DNA from: Baffinella frigidus
Lineage: Eukaryota > Cryptophyceae > Cryptomonadales > Baffinellaceae
Length of the DNA: 24,127 nt
Direction of reading: 5' to 3'
Assembly (NCBI GenBank): GCA_026770585.1
Contig: MU646366.1
Span: 883,113 to 907,239, forward strand
Shown: in pieces, positions 23,094 to 23,887 of the stretch
How the letters are laid out: each line of letters starts with the position of its first letter
How positions within the stretch are numbered: the first letter of the stretch is position 1
Program-made: the position numbers and the translations under genes
Notes under the pieces: generated by a model
Told to the model about the DNA's origin: nothing
The model's input: the letters and a program-made list of their open reading frames with translations, nothing else
The model's database searches: none

Positions 23094-23608
23094 AACCCTG
23101 AACCCTAAAGGTGGGAGAGGCGGGGGAGGCACCATCGCTGGACTTCCACGCCGTTGAGAACCCCAACACCAGTCCGGCGATCTTGCCCAGGTGTGTGTGT
23201 GTGTGAGTGTGTGAGAGAGAGAGATAGAGAGAGAGAGATCAAGAGAGAGATGCCTAAACTCCAAATCTTGACGACACAACAAAACAAAACAAAAAACATG
23301 GGAATCCCAGGCGGCCGGTGCTCTTACCACCGCGGTGTGAGAGACATATTCATTCCTGGACTCAACTCCTGACGCTTCACGACGAAAACGAAGTGCTTTA
23401 GGGTCAGGGCGTACAATTTGGGGTTGAGGGTTCACGGTCAGAGTAGCCTGCAGGACCTCTTACCCAGGTGTGGGCCAGAGATGCCTGGACTCTTACCACT
23501 TGACGACAAACCGCAACAAAACGTTGCGACCCCACCCGGTAGGCGCTCTTGTCACGAGGGTCACCAACGTGGAGAACAACCCCCCCCCGTACACCGTGAC
23601 GACGAAAG
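47..23608 (+). CDS. SMCHD1: SMCHD1/GMI1-type SMC-hinge protein, middle and C-terminal part (46 exons joined, partial)
   Basis: This entry is the span of one spliced gene; the exons are listed separately. Joined exons give about 1,500 residues: repeated Ig-like beta units (exons 1-27), a charged coiled coil (28-31), an SMC flexible hinge (32-40), a second coiled coil (41-44) and a tail (45-46). Family call: the hinge shows G-V-I-G-E-L, an A-D-L-F-A-W helix, G-N-V-V-I-L-D-K followed by AA, and R-D-G-E-R-I-K-A-N-G-I-S-G-G, the order and spacing I know from SMCHD1. Known members are nuclear chromatin proteins: SMCHD1 in gene silencing and X inactivation, plant GMI1 in DNA repair, and the hinge-only DMS3 in RNA-directed DNA methylation. 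They dimerise and bind nucleic acid through the hinge. The N-terminal GHKL ATPase lies outside the window, so catalytic capacity is unknown. Of 45 introns, 33 are in phase 0. Family call is firm; function in this organism is inferred. Confidence 0.85.
125..463. other. intron 1, mostly non-repeat
   Basis: Contains a 22-nt tandem duplication (copies at 175-194 and 197-216, core cctcatcgggtgttgt) and a short G-rich GGGTTGA-like patch at 299-360. No coding sense seen. Confidence 0.7.
464..501 (+). CDS. SMCHD1: exon 2
   Basis: 38-nt exon after acceptor aaacatag, donor gttctg. Translation VLGTNKKNALLL plus two bases of an Arg codon. It ends in phase 2, which fits exon 3, whose first base completes the codon. 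Confidence 0.7.
532..735. repeat. degenerate telomere-like heptamers
   Basis: CCCCAAA, CCCTAAA and CCCTGAA variants mixed with point changes, C-rich on the + strand, in the intron between exons 2 and 3. Confidence 0.85.
747..831 (+). CDS. SMCHD1: exon 3: beta strand with D..G motif
   Basis: Acceptor ataccag, donor gtctca. One base completes Arg, then FYDDVGVGKYDSTSLAAK and, after a few residues, WCYLQ. The run LLLRFYDDVG across exons 2-3 is the usual 'hydrophobic strand, D, G' element of the Ig-like units. Confidence 0.8.
840..1030. repeat. telomere-like heptamers before exon 4
   Basis: CCCTGAA and CCCCAAA variants with interruptions. The stretch ends a few bases before the acceptor of exon 4. 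Confidence 0.85.
1032..1109 (+). CDS. SMCHD1: exon 4 (borders uncertain)
   Basis: Open frame reads TELVPTQLFLSETFAERDGY then FAEGVT. The acceptor may be at 1031 (aaaag) or two codons later at 1037 (agacagag). The donor that keeps phase with exon 5 is gtagca at 1110; the stronger-looking gtgtga at 1102 would put exon 5 out of frame. Confidence 0.55.
1140..1600. repeat. CCCCAAA array and decayed flanks
   Basis: Best part 1186-1315, almost pure CCCCAAA; beyond that increasingly diverged, to about 1600. Long open frames here on either strand are products of the 7-nt period, not genes. Confidence 0.85.
1716..1781 (+). CDS. SMCHD1: exon 5
   Basis: Acceptor gaacag, donor gtctcc, 66 nt, phase 0 both sides. 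Reads DKPETMPPVEILQIEDPSTP then SQ, and continues naturally into exon 6 (VKFTFSPSAEK). Confidence 0.7.
1782..2144. other. intron 5, little repeat
   Basis: Mostly unique sequence with a small GC-rich inverted repeat near 1890 (ccgcc/ggcgg) and telomere-like remnants near 2090-2130. No exon needed by phase. Confidence 0.6.
2145..2191 (+). CDS. SMCHD1: exon 6
   Basis: Good borders: polypyrimidine tract and tttttgcag before it, gtaagc after it. Reads VKFTFSPSAEKTGNV plus two bases of Gly. Phase 2 out agrees with exon 7. The intron that follows starts with a TTAGGG array. Confidence 0.86.
2203..2303. repeat. TTAGGG hexamer array
   Basis: G-rich on the + strand, with uninterrupted GGGTTA units from about 2232 to 2302. 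The period is six, unlike the seven-base units elsewhere. Starts about ten bases after the donor of exon 6. Confidence 0.95.
2364..2575. repeat. G-rich degenerate telomere-like repeats
   Basis: GGGGTTA and GGGGTTT variants to about 2500, then GGGTTGA units at 2546-2575. Opposite strand polarity from most arrays. Confidence 0.85.
2597..2679. repeat. 61-nt-spaced direct repeat
   Basis: cctcctgaacctt with flanking cagg occurs at 2601-2618 and 2662-2679, and tacgtttga also occurs twice. An old local duplication inside intron 6. The rest of the intron, to 3050, shows nothing else clear. Confidence 0.7.
3055..3180. repeat. CT microsatellite ending at an acceptor
   Basis: Pure pyrimidine (CT)n with TTT and CG interruptions, ending five bases before exon 7. 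It looks like an expanded polypyrimidine tract. Confidence 0.95.
3185..3263 (+). CDS. SMCHD1: exon 7: beta strand and charged helix
   Basis: Preceded by a long CT tract that ends in tctcggaag. One base completes Gly, then YLSFDVKCHLENEKKLQELA and TMKSVK. Donor gtctct. 79 nt, ends in phase 0. Confidence 0.88.
3264..3985. other. intron 7, transposon-like remnants
   Basis: Almost free of telomere-like units (a patch at 3738-3785). Holds two segments that recur inverted elsewhere in the gene: 3592-3652 (matches 11098-11160) and 3852-3939 (matches 14789-14884). Open frames of 60-190 residues here, and on the opposite strand across exon 8, have no recognisable features. Confidence 0.7.
3986..4465 (+). 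CDS. SMCHD1: exon 8: Ig-like unit with Gly-Ser insert
   Basis: 160 codons, the second longest exon. Acceptor gtggcag, donor gtgccg. Starts VQTKVKITFFP, followed by a Gly/Ser-rich basic insert (GGGSGGGSKRK), then VATVAVEVCAGKPHSLVAKV, a 'GKP' unit start. About 45 residues later comes VAVTAYDKWKHPL, the 'V.V.D' element, then a charged helix (EREDALEVVEVLKHAGG) and a strand FRAVTVKANAATGATVF. GC-rich third positions contrast with the introns. Confidence 0.93.
4480..4815. repeat. telomere-like heptamers flanking exon 9
   Basis: Variants with CCCGAAA, GGAACC, CCCTGAA and CCCTAAA on both sides of exon 9. Both acceptors (4615 and 4817) end the repeat as ..accag. Confidence 0.85.
4616..4661 (+). CDS. 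SMCHD1: exon 9
   Basis: Acceptor tacaccag at the end of a telomere-like stretch, donor gtcagt. Reads VDSPEKHDLIYKIKE plus one base of Gly; phase 1 out agrees with exon 10. Confidence 0.85.
4818..4987 (+). CDS. SMCHD1: exon 10: Ig-like unit
   Basis: Acceptor aaaccag, donor gtgtgt. After completing Gly it reads APGIETSISLTITPSKAPFS and ends LLLAHAGSTVSG. The 'KEGAPGIETSISLTITP' junction with exon 9 is smooth. 170 nt, phase 0 out. Confidence 0.88.
5125..5217 (+). CDS. SMCHD1: exon 11: 'D..G' strand of an Ig-like unit
   Basis: Acceptor tatcccag, donor gtgccc. Reads VSFRFFDEAGERVNIEPGSG and ends GGGWPEK. 93 nt, phase 0 both sides. Confidence 0.88.
5319..6075 (+). CDS. SMCHD1: exon 12: largest exon, two Ig-like units
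   Basis: About 252 codons. I place the start at 5319 (tcgacgag|CTG), giving LVKLPPLLKREPARQ; a second in-frame acceptor (cggcag) at 5363 would start at STAVSGEVSMPGC. Features include LTIIFEGPPGIANKKLDCVL, the strand CAQLVDEFNNVCSL with the family's 'D..NN' element, and EAGQPARLKVSYKPEV, a new unit start. A Gly/Ala-rich loop (AADAGGQGGRAGGAQ) interrupts the domain. The donor gtgaac leaves one base of Gly. The intron after it is the CCCTACA array. Confidence 0.88.
6080..6400. repeat. CCCTACA heptamer array
   Basis: About 40 units of CCCTACA with CCCTGCA variants, the largest array of this variant in the window. It begins within ten bases of the donor of exon 12. Confidence 0.95.
6405..6565. 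repeat. CCCTAAA heptamers before exon 13
   Basis: Canonical CCCTAAA units with CCCTCAA variants and a duplicated 'aaaagccctaaaccctaaacc' block, ending in the acceptor of exon 13. Confidence 0.92.
6569..6643 (+). CDS. SMCHD1: exon 13, probable GC donor
   Basis: Acceptor aaacccag. Reads G then PFPTHYLLQELEVQVVDQW and DNVVA, a clear 'V.V.D.(W)(D)N' strand. None of the GT dinucleotides in the exon gives phase 1, which exon 14 needs. The GC at 6644 (cag|gctcgt) does, so a GC-AG intron is the simplest model. The exon could instead run further, to about 6668, with an unseen small exon after it. Confidence 0.68.
6668..6975. repeat. degenerate CCCTAAA heptamers
   Basis: Fills the intron between exons 13 and 14 with CCCTAAA, CCTCAAA and CTCTAAA variants. 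Confidence 0.9.
7008..7090 (+). CDS. SMCHD1: exon 14
   Basis: Acceptor cgggcag, donor gtaccc. Two bases complete Gly, then KPVKTAKVSFSLKECLLADP and SAKKPVE. Joined to exon 13 this gives DNVVAGKPVKTAKVSFSL, a regular strand-turn-strand. Phase 0 out. Confidence 0.84.
7226..7324 (+). CDS. SMCHD1: exon 15
   Basis: Acceptor gatcgcag. Reads TLVKAFSQAWSLKFTKTMIR then ADIGNGELNKKGT. The donor is gtccgt at 7325, which keeps phase 0 with exon 16. A stronger consensus gtgagg sits four bases on, at 7329, but would break the frame unless another exon intervenes. Confidence 0.84.
7330..7717. other. intron 15
   Basis: Short G-rich telomere-like patch (7335-7400), unique middle with a CA-rich stretch near 7490, and C-rich units from 7640 to the acceptor of exon 16. 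The piece around 7482-7520 (tgtaccacac...cagcatgtc) resembles one in intron 7 near 3388-3413. Confidence 0.6.
7718..7803 (+). CDS. SMCHD1: exon 16
   Basis: Acceptor taaaccag, built from the repeat; donor gtccgc. Reads IVCTVGVDREGKKVELPHFH then FLLRFFES plus two bases of Arg. Phase 2 out agrees with exon 17. Confidence 0.88.
7805..8080. repeat. CCCTGAA heptamers
   Basis: Degenerate CCCTGAA/CCTGAAA units fill the intron before exon 17. Confidence 0.9.
8085..8385 (+). CDS. SMCHD1: exon 17: Pro-rich then Gly-rich low-complexity insert
   Basis: Acceptor atcccgcag, donor gtcaga; 301 nt, phase fits both neighbours. Begins HVCRMTLAWHHPPVTLPTGS, then a proline-rich stretch (PPNLPRPPYPTPPTVP) and a long Gly/Ala-rich stretch, ending GGGMEMEGVHQ. 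This is probably a disordered loop inserted between strands. The G-run DNA could also be a spliced-out or slipped region, so the middle of the exon is less certain than its ends. Confidence 0.78.
8500..8600. repeat. imperfect tandem GTTCGTGGTTGACT repeat
   Basis: gttcgtggttgactgaatt and gttcgtggttggctaaatt lie in tandem, with a weaker third unit upstream (ttgactgaactcg). They sit just before exon 18. Confidence 0.7.
8605..8648 (+). CDS. SMCHD1: exon 18
   Basis: Acceptor gcgcaatcag, strong donor gtgagt. Reads VRTNQPAGTLVVHL plus two bases of Glu. Phase 2 out agrees with exon 19. Confidence 0.82.
8764..8829. repeat. dispersed repeat, copy A
   Basis: Shares ttctagctctg(c/t)ctca and further matches through gtaaaa with 9562-9629, same strand. 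Short related pieces occur inverted near 11829-11848 and 19398-19420. Confidence 0.65.
8971..9049 (+). CDS. SMCHD1: exon 19
   Basis: Acceptor ggatccag, donor gtacgc. One base completes Glu, then NADGSIMTNEGVQYPTAFAN and LLSSLK. Phase 0 out. Confidence 0.85.
9350..9510. repeat. telomere-like heptamers in intron 19
   Basis: CCCTAAA and CCCTGAA variants, interrupted by a short copy of the exon 20 edge at 9376-9391. Confidence 0.85.
9562..9629. repeat. dispersed repeat, copy B
   Basis: Partner of 8764-8829. Next to it ggatccagtccaat is tandemly doubled (9528-9562). Confidence 0.65.
9694..9768 (+). CDS. SMCHD1: exon 20
   Basis: Acceptor aaactag, donor gttaaa. Reads VSVSEIKPDGTDKDVSKNRK then MFNLE. 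Two partial look-alikes of its 5' edge lie in the intron upstream (9376 and 9512); only this one stays open and in phase with both neighbours. Confidence 0.82.
9770..10030. repeat. CCCCAAA/CCCTGAA heptamers before exon 21
   Basis: CCCCAAA core at 9880-9950, with CCCTGAA and CCCTAAA to the acceptor. Confidence 0.9.
10033..10073 (+). CDS. SMCHD1: exon 21
   Basis: Acceptor ctacacag, donor gtagcc. Reads RGENPAIFGELKI plus two bases of Arg; 41 nt. Confidence 0.84.
10074..10847. other. intron 21, no telomere-like array
   Basis: 774 bases of mostly unique sequence with an 8-bp inverted repeat (tttccaca/tgtggaaa, about 10338-10378). A piece near 10324-10350 resembles one near 9226-9256 (ggcggt(a/g)tgtagt). 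Not needed as coding by phase. Confidence 0.6.
10848..10872 (+). CDS. SMCHD1: exon 22: 25-nt micro-exon
   Basis: Acceptor ctcctctcag, donor gtgacc. One base completes Arg, then QAGEYVVK. 'AGEYVVKV' is a common closing strand of Ig-like units, and both phases fit, which is the main support for so short an exon. Confidence 0.75.
11185..11244 (+). CDS. SMCHD1: exon 23
   Basis: Acceptor taaaccag, donor gtgagc. Reads VTYEEKRSLMKQALSAAECT; 60 nt, phase 0 both sides. Confidence 0.86.
11340..11605. repeat. CCCTAAA array
   Basis: Nearly perfect CCCTAAA from about 11396 to 11480, with diverged flanks leading to the acceptor of exon 24. Confidence 0.95.
11610..11663 (+). CDS. SMCHD1: exon 24
   Basis: Acceptor ctcaaccag, donor gttgcc. 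Reads VTASKRIMVQALPPHKLK; 'LPPHKLK' looks like the junction between two Ig-like units. The frame stays open past the donor for about 50 codons, so a longer form of this exon cannot be excluded. Confidence 0.8.
11775..11832. repeat. 30-nt tandem duplication
   Basis: Two copies of a unit starting agcccgggaaaaccaattt, period 30, three differences, within the otherwise unique intron 24 (11664-12188). Confidence 0.9.
12189..12246 (+). CDS. SMCHD1: exon 25
   Basis: Acceptor ggttggcag, donor gtacga. Reads IIVLEHAGSSVTNTTGNSV plus one base of Gly, continuing the 'PPHKLKIIVLE' strand from exon 24. Phase 1 out agrees with exon 26. Confidence 0.8.
12465..12660. repeat. CCCTGAA-type degenerate heptamers
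   Basis: CCCTGAA, CCCGAAA and variants in intron 25, followed by the GATA array. Confidence 0.88.
12690..12911. repeat. GATA (TAGA) microsatellite
   Basis: Long (GATA)n with GATG and AAAT interruptions, ending about 40 bases before exon 26. The opposite-strand 'IYLSIYLS' frame is an artefact of this repeat. Confidence 0.95.
12953..13029 (+). CDS. SMCHD1: exon 26: 'L.L.DS.GN' strand
   Basis: Acceptor tcgagcag, just after a GATA array; donor gtacct. After completing Gly reads NEIVKSIELALQDSEGNQAI then MPLQG, a textbook unit strand. Pieces of this exon recur in both flanking introns (12411-12453 and 13113-13131). Confidence 0.89.
13030..13487. other. intron 26 with exon fragments
   Basis: Short CCCGAAA-like patch (13066-13110), an exact 19-bp copy of exon 26 sequence at 13113-13131, and an echo of exon 27 at 13440-13456. 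The remainder is unique. Confidence 0.75.
13488..13556 (+). CDS. SMCHD1: exon 27: last Ig-like strand
   Basis: Acceptor ctccaccag, donor gtcccg. Reads VDVAWFIDDGDAPVPPGTIV then VDQ; 69 nt, phase 0 both sides. Confidence 0.88.
13668..13800. repeat. CCCTAAA/CCCCAAA heptamers
   Basis: Intron 27 array, followed by a C/T-rich stretch that forms the pyrimidine tract of exon 28. Confidence 0.9.
13850..13930 (+). CDS. SMCHD1: exon 28: start of coiled coil before the hinge
   Basis: Long pyrimidine tract and ccttttcag before it; donor gtaacc. Reads SFNFCNDEKRAKEIKDLDEP then LQKASEA: charged, helix-forming, no beta pattern. Confidence 0.88.
13953..13992. repeat. perfect 20-nt tandem duplication
   Basis: Two identical adjacent copies of a 20-nt unit with core caccgcccccaaatctt, 22 bases after the donor of exon 28. 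Confidence 0.95.
14050..14328. repeat. CCCTAAA heptamers before exon 29
   Basis: Canonical units with CCTAAAA and CCCTCAA variants, reaching close to the acceptor. Confidence 0.92.
14330..14404 (+). CDS. SMCHD1: exon 29: coiled coil
   Basis: Acceptor ctgtgccag, donor gtgatt after a lysine run. Reads VRKLKEGHVRLTKNIDHFRL then DKNKK. The frame stays open beyond the donor, but phase 0 into exon 30 supports this end. Confidence 0.82.
14470..14650. repeat. CCCTAAA heptamers after exon 29
   Basis: Mixed CCCTAAA, CCCCAAA and CTCTAAA units. Confidence 0.9.
14789..14884 (-). repeat. inverted copy of an intron 7 element
   Basis: Reverse complement aligns with 3852-3939 over about 90 bases, with an exact tcccaaagtggcc core and shared tttggc(a/g)aattgc. 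It is probably a relic of a mobile element. Confidence 0.75.
14906..14993. repeat. 30-nt minisatellite, three copies
   Basis: gcatcttgtgtgctagggtt plus tggggttaag, three near-identical units in a row (the last varies at its end). Each unit contains a G-rich telomere-like piece (agggtttggggtt). Confidence 0.97.
15051..15255. repeat. 21-nt duplication then telomere-like heptamers
   Basis: gaaa(c/t)-acgcccctaat occurs twice (15051-15069 and 15072-15090), followed by CCCTAAA variants to exon 30. Confidence 0.8.
15259..15336 (+). CDS. SMCHD1: exon 30: coiled coil
   Basis: Acceptor ggcatgcag, strong donor gtaaga. Reads EIAYTKAREDARRYMINASD then VDMQNT; 78 nt. Confidence 0.88.
15535..15860. repeat. 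degenerate CCCTAAA heptamers in intron 30
   Basis: CCCTAAA, CCCTCAA and CTACACC variants. The flanking parts, 15337-15534 and 15861-16071, are unique sequence without recognised features. Confidence 0.88.
16072..16170 (+). CDS. SMCHD1: exon 31: lead-in to hinge
   Basis: Acceptor actttgcag, donor gtgaga. Reads TKVEEWLLDYKHRAVGAREW then SCEDPNFKSATEL; helical and charged, 99 nt. Confidence 0.88.
16180..16655. repeat. telomere-like heptamers in intron 31
   Basis: Degenerate to about 16550, then clean CCCTAAA (16552-16630) that runs into the acceptor of exon 32. A block tcttgagccctggaccctaa is duplicated (near 16498 and 16541). Confidence 0.92.
16663..16716 (+). CDS. SMCHD1: exon 32: N-terminal strand of SMC hinge
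   Basis: Acceptor taaaccag, donor gtgaga. Reads EYCKAAGFSQGVIGELIV. 'G-V-(I/L)-G-x-(L/I)' is the classic opening of SMC hinge domains. Joins exon 33 as VIGELIVIEEKWVADLFAW. Confidence 0.89.
16717..17239. other. intron 32, no telomere-like array
   Basis: T-rich stretch (16731-16785), tandem ttgatgtggttgcata (16848-16880) and a diverged direct repeat (16961-17003 and 17170-17212). Possible exon SVVGLDRG at 16789 was rejected. Confidence 0.7.
17240..17277 (+). CDS. SMCHD1: exon 33: hinge helix
   Basis: Acceptor tttctgcag, donor gtgacc. Reads IEEKWVADLFAW plus two bases of Arg. In SMCHD1 the matching helix is the one containing 'SWH'. 38 nt. Confidence 0.88.
17358..17390. repeat. perfect 15-bp hairpin
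   Basis: Arms tgttcgtgtggaggt and acctccacacgaaca with a gac spacer. In the middle of intron 33, between telomere-like patches (17285-17340 and 17395-17425). Confidence 0.97.
17490..17590. repeat. CCCTAAA heptamers before exon 34
   Basis: CCCTAAA and CCCTCAA units ending six bases before the acceptor of exon 34. Confidence 0.88.
17597..17649 (+). CDS. SMCHD1: exon 34: hinge strand
   Basis: Acceptor acgcgcag, donor gtatag. One base completes Arg, then FAHLLITAIFTDLNPDI plus one base of Gly. The pattern (hydrophobic strand followed by T/D turn) matches the hinge core after the 'SWH' helix. Confidence 0.86.
17766..17830. repeat. 15-nt minisatellite before exon 35
   Basis: About four imperfect units of aaagtggttgatgtg, immediately upstream of the acceptor of exon 35. 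Confidence 0.85.
17844..17887 (+). CDS. SMCHD1: exon 35: hinge helix
   Basis: Acceptor cgcggcag after a 15-nt minisatellite; donor gtataa. After completing Gly reads KNECQKYQKKKELE. Phase 0 out. Confidence 0.86.
17888..18713. other. intron 35, longest without telomere-like repeats
   Basis: Purine-rich middle (18070-18265, gggagg/gagaga), AT-richer part 18270-18550. Composition differs from the other introns; perhaps an old insertion. No coding frame of interest. Confidence 0.6.
18714..18782 (+). CDS. SMCHD1: exon 36: hinge
   Basis: Acceptor gcgaacag, strong donor gtgagc. Reads AWNAGLFKKWPLTQRRTDPT then GKE. The W-P-L segment sits where SMCHD1 has its conserved 'lPxWkR' stretch. Confidence 0.85.
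18893..19134. repeat. GATA/GAGA microsatellite
   Basis: (GATA)n, then (GAGA)n, (GGAT)n and again (GATA)n, upstream of exon 37. Opposite-strand open frames here are artefacts. Confidence 0.95.
19264..19365 (+). CDS. SMCHD1: exon 37: hinge
   Basis: Acceptor tttggcag. Reads IYIKYQNGNNGQDTRFDWRN then TRLAVNLFKFKNSD. The donor gtcatc at 19366 keeps phase 0. An in-frame alternative donor gtgaat at 19336 would drop ten residues. Confidence 0.82.
19366..19845. other. intron 37
   Basis: Unique first half, with a possible relic (gactgaggcagagctt near 19407) of the dispersed repeat seen at 8764. Telomere-like CCCTAAA units run from about 19657 to 19835. Confidence 0.7.
19849..19923 (+). CDS. SMCHD1: exon 38: hinge, conserved 'LDxxxxAA' region
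   Basis: Acceptor ggccgcag, donor gtggac. Reads LDKELRPRMVSLFGNVVILD then KTSDE; with exon 39 gives ILDKTSDEAAKF. This is one of the most conserved parts of the SMCHD1 hinge (G-(N/D)-x-(V/I)-(V/I)-L-D...AA). Confidence 0.91.
20002..20082 (+). CDS. SMCHD1: exon 39: hinge, conserved 'RDGxRI' region
   Basis: Acceptor taaacag, donor gtcggt. Reads AAKFMYDLRDNDLPLVEIIS then RDGERIK. 'x-(S/T)-R-D-G-(E/D)-R-I-(K/R)' followed by '(A/S)-N-G-x-x-G-G' in exon 40 is the SMCHD1 hinge signature I rely on most. Confidence 0.92.
20087..20235. repeat. GGGTTGA then GGGTTCA heptamer arrays (G-rich sense strand)
   Basis: About eleven GGGTTGA units (20087-20165) switch to GGGCTCA/GGGTTCA (20163-20212). Starts within five bases of the donor of exon 39. 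Confidence 0.95.
20400..20605. repeat. CCATAAA-type degenerate heptamers
   Basis: Units drifted to ccataaa/accataa, C-rich on the + strand, before exon 40. Confidence 0.85.
20610..20666 (+). CDS. SMCHD1: exon 40: end of hinge
   Basis: Acceptor aacccgcag, donor gttggt. Reads ANGISGGKNNHCPFSSSTT; 'NG..GG' completes the signature of exon 39. 57 nt, phase 0 out. Confidence 0.89.
20667..21280. other. intron 40
   Basis: G-rich telomere-like patches with a repeated 'tgcagggtg' motif (20815-20935), then unique sequence, then an (AAT)n-like stretch (21190-21240) and a few CCCTAAA units. Confidence 0.7.
21281..21310 (+). CDS. SMCHD1: exon 41: short exon opening C-terminal coiled coil
   Basis: Acceptor ccccgtgcag, donor gttcga; 30 nt, IAGTAAEVVE. 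It runs in helical register into exon 42 (VVEVLEELKKTLEPY). The exon and its donor also resemble tRNA promoter boxes; see findings. Confidence 0.7.
21311..21709. other. intron 41 with hairpin
   Basis: Unique sequence with a perfect 10-bp hairpin at 21487-21509. No telomere-like units. Confidence 0.7.
21487..21509. repeat. perfect 10-bp hairpin
   Basis: Arms ggtgacactt and aagtgtcacc with a gac spacer, the same spacer and a similar core to the hairpin at 17358. Confidence 0.95.
21710..21772 (+). CDS. SMCHD1: exon 42: coiled coil
   Basis: Acceptor gaaccgcag, donor gtacat. Reads VLEELKKTLEPYKTENISIQ then R, heptad-like hydrophobics. 63 nt. Confidence 0.88.
21870..22190. repeat. CCCTAAA array in intron 42
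   Basis: Perfect CCCTAAA from about 22033 to 22115, with CCCTGAA and CCCTACA variants on both sides. Confidence 0.95.
22269..22340 (+). CDS. SMCHD1: exon 43: coiled coil
   Basis: Acceptor cccctgcag, donor gtccgc. Reads MQETFDARKNDLAKELRDAI then SWEQ; 72 nt, phase 0 both sides. Confidence 0.88.
22503..22580 (+). CDS. SMCHD1: exon 44: coiled coil end
   Basis: Acceptor aacgcag, donor gtcgct. Reads DLKTKMKDLTKARQSMETMD then NPGALQ; 78 nt. The helix ends at NPG. Confidence 0.88.
22735..23091. repeat. CT microsatellites in intron 44
   Basis: Two CT-rich blocks (22785-22910 and 22985-23091) around a short unique piece. The second ends about 20 bases before exon 45. Confidence 0.93.
23111..23190 (+). 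CDS. SMCHD1: exon 45: C-terminal tail
   Basis: Acceptor ccctaaag after a long CT tract and one repeat unit; donor gtgtgt. Reads VGEAGEAPSLDFHAVENPNT then SPAILP plus two bases. No recognisable domain. Confidence 0.8.
23191..23252. repeat. GT then GA microsatellite
   Basis: (GT)n from the donor of exon 45, turning into (GA)n. A shorter similar run follows exon 46 (23609-23628). Confidence 0.92.
23559..23608 (+). CDS. SMCHD1: exon 46 (tentative): tail
   Basis: Possible acceptor gtcacgag, donor gtgtgt. One base completes the codon, then VTNVENNPPPYTVTTK. It resembles exon 45 (VENPNTSP, then a gtgtgt donor running into GA repeats), so it may be a duplicated exon or only a decayed copy. A short in-phase exon after cctgacag (23706-23725, WDNNI then TGA) could end the gene. 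Confidence 0.4.
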
Positions 23609-23887
23609 GTGTGTGAGAGAGAGAAAGATGCCTCAACTCACCAACGCCGCACTCACGTTCAAAAGAGAGAGAGCCATCGCACGTTCAAACACAACACCCT
23701 GACAGCCTGGGATAATAACATCTGAAACCCTGAACCCTAATCCCTACATCCTGACGCTCTCTTTGCTCCTGATGAATCCCAGCCACCGTGGGGGAGACAT
23801 GCGAGGGTTTGGAGTTCATGGGTCAGAGTTTAGGAGGGTTGAGGGCTTAGGGGGGGATACACATTGGTCATGTTGGCATCAATATCT

